A stretch of 37,636 bases of DNA from Paludibacteraceae bacterium (GTDB lineage: Bacteria; Bacteroidota; Bacteroidia; Bacteroidales; Paludibacteraceae): NCBI GenBank assembly GCA_017527905.1, contig JAFXPK010000034.1, forward strand, positions 1 through 37,636, read 5' to 3'. Below are positions 25,375-33,681 of this stretch, piece by piece. Both the position numbers and the translations under genes were made by a program. The stretch's first letter is position 1, and every line of letters begins with the position of its first letter. Under the pieces are notes generated by a model. It was given only the letters and a program-made list of their open reading frames with translations. It was not told the DNA's origin and did not search any database.

Positions 25375-26013
25375 TTAGAAATTAAATTGAAGACCGACGG
25401 AAGCCACAGGAAGCTCCGACTCGCATCTACGAGTGCCGAAGCAATGACTTCCTCCATTGTACTCCGCCTTCACGCCAACGTGCTTAGAGAACATCCACTT
25501 CACACCCAAATAATGGCCTAAAAGAACTCTAGCGTAACGATTCGAGTAGACCTGCTTCCCATTACGGTCCACATCCTTCCTATCATAGAATGAAAGACCT
25601 GTCTGGAGTCCGAAATAGACGTCCAAATTCTTCACGAACTCCCAATGGAAGGCACCTCGGATGGTCGCAGGCATATTCCATGAGGTAGTGGTACCATATT
25701 CCCAAGCCGAGTTTTGTGGATCATTCGGATCAACCATATAGGCGAATCTAGATTCGTCCCGGGCATAACCGATGTAGAAACCCAAATCGATGGCTCCGTT
25801 GTCTCCGAACTTATTCGTGTGGCAGAAACCATCCTTCAAGCCTATCATACCATCCAAAGATATGTACGGCATATTCTTCTCAAAGCGAGGGAAACCCGAC
25901 ATGACACCCAAGGAGAACTTACCCGCATTGGCGAACTGAATCTTCTCCACATCCGATGCGCCTGCACCCATGACCGTGAACAAAGCCACGACAACCAACA
26001 AAATCTTTCTCAT
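25375..26013 (-). CDS. Secreted beta-barrel-like protein, paralog 3 of 3
   Basis: The start ATG at 26013 gives a signal peptide (MRKILLVVVALFTVMGAGA); an open extension of 34 codons upstream overlaps the leader and is rejected. The 212-residue product carries the family pattern 'DVEKIQFANAGKFSLGVMSG', 'KDGFCHTNKFGDNGAIDLGFYIGYARDES', 'AFHWEFVKNLDVYFGLQ', 'GHYLGVKWMFSKHVGVKAEYNGG' and a terminal 'VGLQFNF'. Paralog 2 (18882-19529) is its closest relative, including the untranslated leader, so the two arose by duplication and are now separated by the 5.8-kb restriction-modification island. It is predicted to be an outer-membrane beta-barrel; the role is unknown. Confidence 0.78.
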   Translation of the reverse strand: MRKILLVVVALFTVMGAGASDVEKIQFANAGKFSLGVMSGFPRFEKNMPYISLDGMIGLKDGFCHTNKFGDNGAIDLGFYIGYARDESRFAYMVDPNDPQNSAWEYGTTTSWNMPATIRGAFHWEFVKNLDVYFGLQTGLSFYDRKDVDRNGKQVYSNRYARVLLGHYLGVKWMFSKHVGVKAEYNGGSHCFGTRRCESELPVASVGLQFNF

Positions 26014-26067
26014 TTTCACTTGCAATAAATAATTACTAATATGATTAAATAACTCATTTACGGTATG

Positions 26068-26075
26068 CAAATATA
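26068..26075 (-). promoter_or_regulatory. -7 promoter element of beta-barrel paralog 3
   Basis: The minus strand reads TATATTTG, a perfect TAnnTTTG, 55 bases upstream of the ATG at 26013, in the leader shared with paralog 2. Confidence 0.5.
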
Positions 26076-26251
26076 GAGGCACACCATTAGATAAAACCAT
26101 GATCTTGGGGAACAAATACAGCTTAAAAGTTAACTGATGTTTATAAAACAGGTTAATTAATGTATAGATTAAATTATATTAGTTAAAAGAGAACGGCAAA
26201 TGGCCGATATGCAAACAAAGATTAATTATTTTATAAATATCCAAACGGAAA

Positions 26252-28753
26252 TCACCCTTTTTTCTTCACCCCTCTCGTCGCCTCGGCCTCCAGCGGATTC
26301 TCCGGCCAATAATGCTTCGGGTAACGTCTACGGAGCTCCTTGCGCACCTCGAAGTAGGCATTGTTCCAGAAGCTACGGAGGTCCTGCGTCAGCTGCACCG
26401 GCTTGAAGCCCGGGGAGAGCAGTTCCATCAGCACCGGTCGGCGGCCATCGTCCACACGTGGCGTGTCGGTCAGTCCGAAGCACTCCTGCAACCGCACGGA
26501 GAGCACGGGGTACTCCGCTCCCTGGCGATAGTCCAGCCGTATCTTGCTGCCCGTAGGCACCACGGCATGGGTCGGCGCCAAACGGTCCACCTCCTGCTGT
26601 TGCTCGTATGTCAGCAACGACCACAGGGCGGATGACAAGTCTATCTTCTTCATCTCTGCGGCGGTGGTCATCAACCGTCCATTATCGTCCAAGTAGAAAG
26701 GCAACCACTCCTCCGCACGGGCGAGCACAGCCTCAACGCCCAAGTCAGGCAACTCCAGTTCGGGATGCCACGACGAGACGCACCGCACCCTCCTTTGCAG
26801 GCGTTCCACCTCCTCCGAGAAATCGAACATGCTCAGTCCCTCCTTCACCGCCGCCCCGCAAATCGTCTTGACGAGCAAGGCACGGTCCACATTGCGCAAG
26901 GGTTGCGCCGACACAAGCAACGCACCGACACGCCGCTCCTCCTGTGCGACCACGCCCCCGCGCTTCGCATCCCACGAGACAACCTCCCTGCGGGTCGTCA
27001 GATGAGGGACCTCCTCTATCGCCAACGGGGAGGCGAGGAAAATCCTGCCCGACGCCACATTGACCGAAGCGACCGCCAGCCAAGCGCACGAGGAGAGGGC
27101 ATCCTCCCGAGTGAGGAAGACATCGTCACCGCTCGCCATGCGGAACCTGCCACAATCGTCCAAGGCGAAGGCGATGCGTTCAGGGTAGGCGGTCGCGATA
27201 AGACGGCCCACCTCCTTAGGGTCCGGTGCCTCGTTGTCCTCCTTCACATGGAGGAAAGAGCGGTACTCCTTCGCCACCTGAGCGACACGACCCCAACGTC
27301 CCAAGGCGCCTCTGCCACGCGCCGTGCGCAGCATCACCAGGCGGGTATTGATATCCACATCATGCTCCTCGTCCGACAGCAGGTCACGCTCCTCGACCAC
27401 CGCCGCGACATCCGCCGCCAGCGCCCGGAGCGCATTCGTCTCGCCCAGCAACAACATCCTCGACACGCGAGGGTGGCAAGGCAAATCGGCCATCCGCCTT
27501 CCCAATTCGGTGATCCTGCCATCCGCATCGACCGCACCCAATAGGCGGAGGAGGCGGGAAGCCTGGGAGACGCTAAAGGAAGGAGGCGGGGTAAGCCACG
27601 GCAGACGCATGACGTCACTCTCTCCCCACGCCGCCACATCGAGCATCGTAGGGGCAAAGTCCGCCTGCAGGATCTCCGGGGAACGGTTCTCCTCCATGCG
27701 GTGGTCCGTGGCAAGCGTCCACAGACGATAGCAGACACCCGGTGCGACACGTCCCGCACGTCCCGCGCGCTGCGCCGCCACATCCCGGGTGACACGCACC
27801 GTGGCGAGCCTGCTCAGTCCGTTCCGCTGGTCGTAGAGCATCGTTCTGCCCCATCCCGAATCGACCACGGCGCGGACGCCCTCGATCGTCAGGGAAGTCT
27901 CCGCAATGGAGGTCGCGAGCACCACCTTGCGTCGTCCCTCCGGGCTAGGCAAAACCGCCCGACGCTGTTCGGCTGAAGAGAGCAGTCCGTAGAGTGGGCA
28001 GACCTCCGCATCCGGTAAGAAAGTCAGGAGCGATTCACGGCAACGCAACACCTCCGCCTGTCCCGGCAGGAAAGCGAGGATATCGCCCTCCGTCTTCCCG
28101 TAGGCCACACGGACCGCATGCGCCACCTGTTCCGCCACATGCGCCGCGTCAGACTCCTCCACATAGAGGATCTCGACAGGGAAGAGACGTCCCTCCGCCT
28201 TCACCACGGGAGCGTCCAAGGCAGAGGAGAGTGAATCGACATCGATGGTGGCGGACATCAGGACGATGCGCAAGTCAGGGCGCAGGATCTGCTGCGACTC
28301 ACGCGTGAAAGCCAAGGCCACATCCGAGGCCAAGCTACGTTCATGGAATTCATCGAAGAGCACCACGGAGACCCCTTCGAGGCCAGGGTCATTGACCAAC
28401 ATACGGGAAAGAATACCCTCCGTGATGACCTCGATGCGGGTCTGGGAGGAGACCTTCGTCTCGAAGCGCACACGATACCCGACCGTCTCGCCCACCCGCT
28501 CATGCAACAGATCCGCCATGCGTTCAGCGATCTGCTTGGCGGCCAGACGGCGCGGCTCCAGCATCAGAACCTTCCCCTCGCAAGGGAGGTCGAACAGGAT
28601 GGTCAAAGGCAATAAGGTAGACTTACCCGCACCGGGAGGCGCCGTCACGATCAGGCGGTTGCCCGTCCTCAGACGGTCATTCACCTCACCCGCGATGGCG
28701 AAAGCGGGCAAACGCTTCGCCTCGGCCATATCGTATGGAACATTTTGATTCAT
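26252..28753 (-). CDS. hrpB: ATP-dependent helicase HrpB
   Basis: The 833-residue protein is a DEAH-box SF2 helicase of the HrpB group. Walker A is APPGAGKST (about residues 38-46), the DEAH-type box is LFDEFHERS (about 128-136), and motif III is MSATID. The motif VI region reads 'QRAGRAGRVAPGVCYRLW'. It is followed by the HA2/winged-helix part and the HrpB-specific C-terminal domain ending 'RRRYPKHYWPENPLEAEATRG', which distinguishes it from HrpA. The family is thought to act on RNA, but its cellular role is poorly defined. It starts 49 bases after the stop of the PBP1A gene and probably shares its transcript. Confidence 0.95.
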   Translation of the reverse strand: MNQNVPYDMAEAKRLPAFAIAGEVNDRLRTGNRLIVTAPPGAGKSTLLPLTILFDLPCEGKVLMLEPRRLAAKQIAERMADLLHERVGETVGYRVRFETKVSSQTRIEVITEGILSRMLVNDPGLEGVSVVLFDEFHERSLASDVALAFTRESQQILRPDLRIVLMSATIDVDSLSSALDAPVVKAEGRLFPVEILYVEESDAAHVAEQVAHAVRVAYGKTEGDILAFLPGQAEVLRCRESLLTFLPDAEVCPLYGLLSSAEQRRAVLPSPEGRRKVVLATSIAETSLTIEGVRAVVDSGWGRTMLYDQRNGLSRLATVRVTRDVAAQRAGRAGRVAPGVCYRLWTLATDHRMEENRSPEILQADFAPTMLDVAAWGESDVMRLPWLTPPPSFSVSQASRLLRLLGAVDADGRITELGRRMADLPCHPRVSRMLLLGETNALRALAADVAAVVEERDLLSDEEHDVDINTRLVMLRTARGRGALGRWGRVAQVAKEYRSFLHVKEDNEAPDPKEVGRLIATAYPERIAFALDDCGRFRMASGDDVFLTREDALSSCAWLAVASVNVASGRIFLASPLAIEEVPHLTTRREVVSWDAKRGGVVAQEERRVGALLVSAQPLRNVDRALLVKTICGAAVKEGLSMFDFSEEVERLQRRVRCVSSWHPELELPDLGVEAVLARAEEWLPFYLDDNGRLMTTAAEMKKIDLSSALWSLLTYEQQQEVDRLAPTHAVVPTGSKIRLDYRQGAEYPVLSVRLQECFGLTDTPRVDDGRRPVLMELLSPGFKPVQLTQDLRSFWNNAYFEVRKELRRRYPKHYWPENPLEAEATRGVKKKG

Positions 28754-28802
28754 CGTATCACAGCAGCCACGAGGATTCAGGCTTCACCGGGGAGGGAGGG
28801 CA

Positions 28803-31800
28803 TCACCTGCGGCGACGCTCACGGCGCTTCTCACGGCGCTCACGGCGGAGTTCCCTGCGCGACTTACGCACATTGGTGCTATCCCCCACATTGTCGGAGT
28901 CATCCCTACCGAACAAACGTTTGAAGAATCCCCTCATGGCGGATTCCGTCGTGTCCGCCTGGATTTCCTCCTCTATAGGCTTACAATTAAATTCCTTCTT
29001 GATCTTACACTTCGGAGCACCGAACCGTGCCCGGTACTGAGTGGAGAGCACGTTATCGTTCAACACCTTCTCCAGGAAGAGGCCCACAATCGGCAAGGCG
29101 GCTCGGCTTCCCTGACCCAGGTCGCCGTTGCGGAAGTGGATGCTACGGTACTCGCCACCCACCCAGGTACCCGTCACGAGGTTAGGCGTGATGTTCATGT
29201 ACCAAGCGTCCGAATAGTTGGCGGAGGTACCCGTCTTGCCACCGAAATCCGTACCCTTATGGATCTTATACTTATACAAGCCCTGCGAAGTGCCCCGCTC
29301 GTCGCGCAAGCCCTCCTGCAGCATGTCGCGCATCAAGAAGGCCGTCTCCTCGTCCAGCACACGCTCCTTCTTCACCTTAGAGCGGTAGATCACCTTGCCA
29401 TCCTTGTCCTCGATGCGGGAGACCAGTATCGGGGCATGGAGCATACCCCCGTCCGCGATCACCGAGTAGGCGGTCGCCAGCTCGATGAGGGAGACATCCT
29501 CCGTACCCAAGCAGAGGGAAGGAATCGGGCGGACCGGGCTCTCGATACCCATGCGGTGGGCAGTCTGGACAATCTTCTCCGGGGTGACCTGTTTCGCCAC
29601 CTGCACCGCCACACTGTTGACCGAGCGGGCCAAGGCCGTCTTCAGCGTCATCGGCTCGTTCGAGAAGACACCGCTGGCGTTCTGTGGCGTCCACAGTTTC
29701 ATTTCGCCATCCTCCTCCGTCATCCAAGAGACGGCGCTGTCGACCTTCGTGTCGCAGCTGCACATGCCCTGGCGCAAGGCCTCCGTGTAGACGAAGAGCT
29801 TGAACGTGGAGCCCGGCTGACGTTTCGCCGTCACCTTATCGTACTGCCAATAGTAGAAATCGACGTCGCCCACCCAAGCCTTCACCGCACCCGTGTGCGG
29901 ATCCATGGCGATGAAGCCACAGTGCAGGAACTTCAGGATGTGCGCCAAGGAGTCGCGGGTGCTCATCACCGTATCCGTGATGCCCCGCTTGTAATCGAAG
30001 ATGCGCATCTTATGCGGCTTGCGCAGTTCCTGGTCGATGACGATACCATCGCCCTTGTATTTCTTGTACAAAGCCTTATAGGCCGATGTCTTCTTCAGCA
30101 TATCATCGATGAAGCCCGGGATCTCATGCTGCTTCTGGTCGCGCCAAGGGTTCTCCTTGCCCCAGTGTTTGTTGAACTGTTTCTGCAGTTCGCCCATCTG
30201 TTTGGCGACGCAAGCCTCCGCATAGTGTTGCATCCGGGAATTGACCGTCGTGTAGATCTTCAGTCCGTCGTGGTAGAGGTTGACGTTGTTCTTCTCGCAC
30301 CACTCCTGCAACTCATTGTAGACCGCCTCACGGAAGTAGTGCGCATAACCGCTCAGGATATCCTCCTTATAGATGTTCAGGCCCAGGTCCGTCGCGCAGA
30401 GTGAGTCGCACTGGGCAGCATTCATCGCACCGGCGTCCGCCAGCAGATGGAGGATAAGGTTCCGTCGCTTCTTGTTGTTCTCAGGGTTCTTGATCGGGTT
30501 GTAGTAAGTGTTCGCCTTCAGGATACCGATGATGCAGGCCGACTGCTCGTAGGTGAGCTTGTCCGGCGTCGTGTTGAAGTAGGTCTTCGCCGCCGACTTG
30601 ATACCGAAAGTGTTGTTACCGAACGTCACCGTGTTGAGGTACATCGTGAGGATCTCCTTCTTCGTGTAATGCTTCTCGACACGCACCGCCCCGATGCACT
30701 CCTTCACCTTGACGATCGCCGTCTTCAGTCCAGGCACGTTGCACAACCTGCCCTTCGTATACTCCGAGCGCATCTTGAAGAGGTTCTTCACCAACTGTTG
30801 CGTAATGGTGCTGGCGCCACGGGCACGACCGCGCACCGCATCCTTTGCGGCGGAGAACATGCCTTGGTAATCGATGCCCTGGTGCTCATAGAAACGTTGG
30901 TCCTCCGTGCAGACCAGCGTCTGGATCAGTTCGGGGGAGAGTTCCTCATAAGTGACCGACGAGCGGTTCTCCACGAAGAACTTGCCCAAAAGGTCATTGT
31001 CCTCGCTATAGATTTCCGAAGCCTCCATCTGGATAGGGTTCTTCAGTTGCCCCATCGTAGGCGAAGCACCGAAGAGACCGAACGTGTTCGCATCCACGCA
31101 GTAACAGAAGAGGACAAAAGCGAGCGGAATCGCCACGATAGTCGAAGCGAAGAGCACGAGCACACGTTTCTTCCAGGAACGCTTCTTTTTCCCCCTTCCC
31201 CTCTTTCTCTTTTCCTCCTTGGCGACAGGCTCAGGCTCCTCCTCCTTTTCGGGAGCCGGCATCTCCTCCACTGTCTCCTCACTCGTTTCATTCTCTGTCT
31301 CTTCCAGTGATTCTTCCGACGATTCCACAGCGTCTTCCTCGGGCAACGCCTCCGTCGTCGACTCCTCCACCACCCCTTCATGCGCCACCTCAGGAGAGGC
31401 ATCCGATTCAGGCGTCACATCCTCAGCCGAGCCCTTATCATCAGGAGTGAGACGCCACACCTTATCCGTCTCCTCTTGGGAGATACCATTGTTTGGGATA
31501 TATTTGGAGACCTTCTCTTCGTAGAATTTCTTCGTCCAAGCGGCGAACAGACCCGCCTTCGCAACCACCCACGCCCAGGCGGCGGAGCATTTAGGCTTAG
31601 AGGCGTCGTAAGCGTTCCTCGCCTTGTCCTTCGCCTTTTGGACCTTCTCAGGAATATTCTTTTCGGCGAGGAATTTTTGGGTGGAAGCTTCCGCCTCGGC
31701 CGTCTTGCCCTTCACCAAGGTCCAAGTCTCCTGAGTCTTCTTCCAAGCCTTCGCGCCCCACTGGCTCGCCTTCTCACGGTACATGCGGCTTCTCTCCCGC

Positions 31801-32003
31801 AGGCTCGCAGACCAGCAGGAGGCCTTCTCACGGCACTTCTCCACCTTTTCAGGGATATTTTTTTCTTTCAGATAACAGGTCGCGGAATCCTTCCACGCTA
31901 CGGATTTCGCACGGAACGAAGTCCATGCCTCCCCCAGCTTTTTCGACGCCAACTTCCCGTAACGGATTGCGGACTCCCGCAACTTCTGAAGCAATTCAGT
32001 CAT
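28803..32003 (-). CDS. Bifunctional penicillin-binding protein 1A with long cytoplasmic N-terminal extension
   Basis: At 1066 residues this is much longer than usual class A PBPs. After a transmembrane helix at about 281-303 come the GT51 glycosyltransferase domain (catalytic E367 in TEDQRFYEHQG) and the transpeptidase domain with the S-x-x-K serine near residue 731 (PGSTFKLF), SVN and KTGTS (about 923). It polymerises and cross-links peptidoglycan in the periplasm. The first 280 residues are unusual: a helical region (1-170) with two copies of 'EKNIPEKV' at 47-54 and 114-121 (period 67), a highly acidic stretch (about 178-263) and a basic stretch (264-280) ahead of the membrane helix. The C-terminus is also basic (RRELRRERREKRRERRRR). 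It is followed after 49 bases by hrpB. Confidence 0.95.
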   Translation of the reverse strand: MTELLQKLRESAIRYGKLASKKLGEAWTSFRAKSVAWKDSATCYLKEKNIPEKVEKCREKASCWSASLRERSRMYREKASQWGAKAWKKTQETWTLVKGKTAEAEASTQKFLAEKNIPEKVQKAKDKARNAYDASKPKCSAAWAWVVAKAGLFAAWTKKFYEEKVSKYIPNNGISQEETDKVWRLTPDDKGSAEDVTPESDASPEVAHEGVVEESTTEALPEEDAVESSEESLEETENETSEETVEEMPAPEKEEEPEPVAKEEKRKRGRGKKKRSWKKRVLVLFASTIVAIPLAFVLFCYCVDANTFGLFGASPTMGQLKNPIQMEASEIYSEDNDLLGKFFVENRSSVTYEELSPELIQTLVCTEDQRFYEHQGIDYQGMFSAAKDAVRGRARGASTITQQLVKNLFKMRSEYTKGRLCNVPGLKTAIVKVKECIGAVRVEKHYTKKEILTMYLNTVTFGNNTFGIKSAAKTYFNTTPDKLTYEQSACIIGILKANTYYNPIKNPENNKKRRNLILHLLADAGAMNAAQCDSLCATDLGLNIYKEDILSGYAHYFREAVYNELQEWCEKNNVNLYHDGLKIYTTVNSRMQHYAEACVAKQMGELQKQFNKHWGKENPWRDQKQHEIPGFIDDMLKKTSAYKALYKKYKGDGIVIDQELRKPHKMRIFDYKRGITDTVMSTRDSLAHILKFLHCGFIAMDPHTGAVKAWVGDVDFYYWQYDKVTAKRQPGSTFKLFVYTEALRQGMCSCDTKVDSAVSWMTEEDGEMKLWTPQNASGVFSNEPMTLKTALARSVNSVAVQVAKQVTPEKIVQTAHRMGIESPVRPIPSLCLGTEDVSLIELATAYSVIADGGMLHAPILVSRIEDKDGKVIYRSKVKKERVLDEETAFLMRDMLQEGLRDERGTSQGLYKYKIHKGTDFGGKTGTSANYSDAWYMNITPNLVTGTWVGGEYRSIHFRNGDLGQGSRAALPIVGLFLEKVLNDNVLSTQYRARFGAPKCKIKKEFNCKPIEEEIQADTTESAMRGFFKRLFGRDDSDNVGDSTNVRKSRRELRRERREKRRERRRR

Positions 32004-32377
32004 TTGTTTTCAAAATATTTAAATATTCGATACACCACATTGTGGTTGATCCTCAAAAAATGGCACACAACCTTCCTCCGTGAGAGTCCAATCGCCAACC
32101 ACATCCATGTTTTACACACATCAGTCCGAAAGGCGCGTCGCACGCCACGAACGACAATCATCCGCAAAGGTATTAAAATTCGAAACATACGCAAACAAAG
32201 CTGGCTTTCCGTTCTCCAAAAGATGATTCGTCCTCCGAAAAAACACTTCCGGCGAAGCAGAAAGCAATTAGGCATTCCACTTCGCCGGAATAGTAGATCA
32301 TAGATAAACTATAAATCGTAAATGATTAAATAGCAAACGATTGCAACCATACGACACGGCAGATAAAGCCACCGTGA
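32004..32377. other. Intergenic region between PBP1A and the 32378 membrane protein gene
   Basis: This 374-base stretch has no gene I can support; an open frame of 91 codons on the minus strand has no recognisable product and crosses the terminator region. It holds the terminator at 32238-32290 and an inverted copy of family B repeat units at about 32301-32341. No clear promoter for PBP1A was identified. Confidence 0.5.
32238..32290 (-). terminator. Rho-independent terminator of the 32378-32995 gene
   Basis: A perfect 11-bp stem (TTCCGGCGAAG at 32247-32257 with CTTCGCCGGAA at 32280-32290) is followed, three bases on, by six T residues on the minus strand. It lies 88 bases after the stop codon of the membrane protein gene. 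Confidence 0.8.
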
Positions 32378-32995
32378 TCAGTCCTCGATCTCAATCATCT
32401 TCCCCTTCACCAGCCATGCCACGCCATAAAGGATCAGTAGGATAGCCTCAACAATCATCGTGAAATAGCGAGGGACGAGATGGAAGACCTTCATCAGAAG
32501 GAAGCAGACCAAGCAAGCGACCATGCCCCATCCGCAGATACGGAAGATACGGTTCTTCTTCCGGCTATTCCCCTTCGTGAACTGCACCAAGATATTGACG
32601 CTGAAGAGCGCGAACAAGACAGAAGCGGCGATCGTATGGATAACATGGCTGGTGGCCGGCATCAGCTGGAAAAAACCGATCGGGGCATCCTGCGGCAGGA
32701 ACGTCGTGTTGCAAGGGAAAAGGATAACAAACAAAGCACACACACCCGAAGAGAAATTAATGATCCGGTCGCCCTTGTCATATCCGTAGTAGGTCATCAG
32801 GAAGATGGCGGAACAACTCAACATCATCGTAAGGACAGGGGTCAAGTGATAGGTCGCGCTCAGGCTGTACCACCACTCGTCCGGGCGATCCGAGATCATC
32901 CAACCACCCGCCAAACACATCAAAGGCAAAAAGAGACCCAACCATCCAATCACCTTGCGTTGAGTCAGATAAGACAATTCAACTACCTCATTCAT
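32378..32995 (-). CDS. Hypothetical polytopic membrane protein (DUF998-like)
   Basis: I prefer the ATG at 32995 (MNEVVELSYLTQRK) over an upstream TTG at 33007. The 205-residue protein has six hydrophobic segments at roughly 18-35, 53-70, 82-97, 117-138, 154-170 and 178-194. A conserved-looking extracytoplasmic 'DRPDEWWYSLSATYHLTP' loop follows helix 1. The layout resembles small DUF998/frizzled-like bacterial membrane proteins, but I could not assign it with confidence. No catalytic motif is seen. It has its own promoter and terminator elements and appears to be a single-gene unit. Confidence 0.75.
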   Translation of the reverse strand: MNEVVELSYLTQRKVIGWLGLFLPLMCLAGGWMISDRPDEWWYSLSATYHLTPVLTMMLSCSAIFLMTYYGYDKGDRIINFSSGVCALFVILFPCNTTFLPQDAPIGFFQLMPATSHVIHTIAASVLFALFSVNILVQFTKGNSRKKNRIFRICGWGMVACLVCFLLMKVFHLVPRYFTMIVEAILLILYGVAWLVKGKMIEIED

Positions 32996-33074
32996 AAGTA
33001 CTTGCAATAAATATTATTAAACAAATAAGAAAACACCGCGGACCTCCCACTGAAAAAAGGCTCACGAATTTCCA

Positions 33075-33082
33075 CAAATATA
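33075..33082 (-). promoter_or_regulatory. -7 promoter element of the 32378-32995 gene
   Basis: The minus strand reads TATATTTG, a perfect TAnnTTTG, about 80 bases upstream of the ATG at 32995, with a TTTG at 33093-33096 at shorter than ideal spacing. Confidence 0.5.
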
Positions 33083-33109
33083 GGAAATAAATCAAAGAGA
33101 TTTACTATT

Positions 33110-33440
33110 TAGCTATTTACAATTTACTGTTATTTACTATTTGACTATTTACGATTTACTATTTGGGAGTCACTATTTAGTTATTTACAATTTACTAGCG
33201 GGGTTTTTCTATTTACTATTTGACTATTTACTGACATTTACTATTTGACTACTTACGATTTACTATTTGGGAGTCACTATTTAGTTATTTACAATTTACT
33301 AGCGGGGTTTTTCTATTTACTATTTGACTATTTACTGACATTTACGATTTGACTATTTACAATTTACTGTTATTTACTATTTACTATTTTGGATTTATTA
33401 TTTAACAATTTACTATTTAGCCATTTACGATTTACTATTT
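33110..33440. repeat. Family B repeat block with a 104-bp tandem duplication
   Basis: The block consists of many short units of the form TTTACTATTTGACTATTTAC or ACGATTTACTATTTG. Within it a 104-bp segment occurs twice in tandem with only a few differences (33141-33244 and 33245-33348); both copies contain GGGAGTCAC and TAGCGGGGTTTTTC. The same short units occur at 10531-10630 and, inverted, at about 32301-32341. Confidence 0.85.
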
Positions 33441-33579
33441 GGGAGGTGTGGGGTGAGGAACTGGGCTCTATTTCGGCACTTACAAATGAAATATCCGTGG
33501 CTACGAATCGTGCGTCCAACATTTCTCAAAATCTTCTGAAAAAATCCTCAAAAAAGTTGGAAACAAGGCTCGAACACAA

Positions 33580-33587
33580 TAAATTTG
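33580..33587 (+). promoter_or_regulatory. Promoter element of the SDR/ATP-grasp operon
   Basis: TAAATTTG is a perfect TAnnTTTG, with a TTG at 33557-33559 about 20 bases upstream. The leader to the first ATG (33682) is about 90 bases. Confidence 0.55.
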
Positions 33588-33681
33588 CGAAACGTACGGT
33601 TTATCATGCGTAATTCCGTGATTTACCTGACGATTAGGAACTTATCTGTAGTGTAGTAAGGAGAGAAAAAGAGCAGAAAAT

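Larger units (their letters stand above)
33008..33681. other. Long intergenic region with repeat block and divergent promoters
   Basis: This 674-base stretch has no gene I can support; a 74-codon frame at 33389-33613 runs through repeats and has no recognisable product. It contains a minus-strand promoter (33075-33082), the family B repeat block (about 33110-33440) and the promoter of the SDR/ATP-grasp operon (33580-33587). Confidence 0.6.

Noticed and set aside
29136..30404. 422-codon plus-strand open frame opposite the PBP1A gene
   Set aside because: The opposite strand encodes intact glycosyltransferase and transpeptidase motifs; the plus-strand product is arginine- and histidine-rich with no family pattern.
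33110..33440. Repeat block as a CRISPR array
   Set aside because: Repeat units are short, imperfect and not separated by unique spacers of constant length, and no cas gene is present.
33389..33613. 74-codon open frame between the repeat block and the SDR gene
   Set aside because: It starts within repeat units, runs through the SDR promoter and has no recognisable product.
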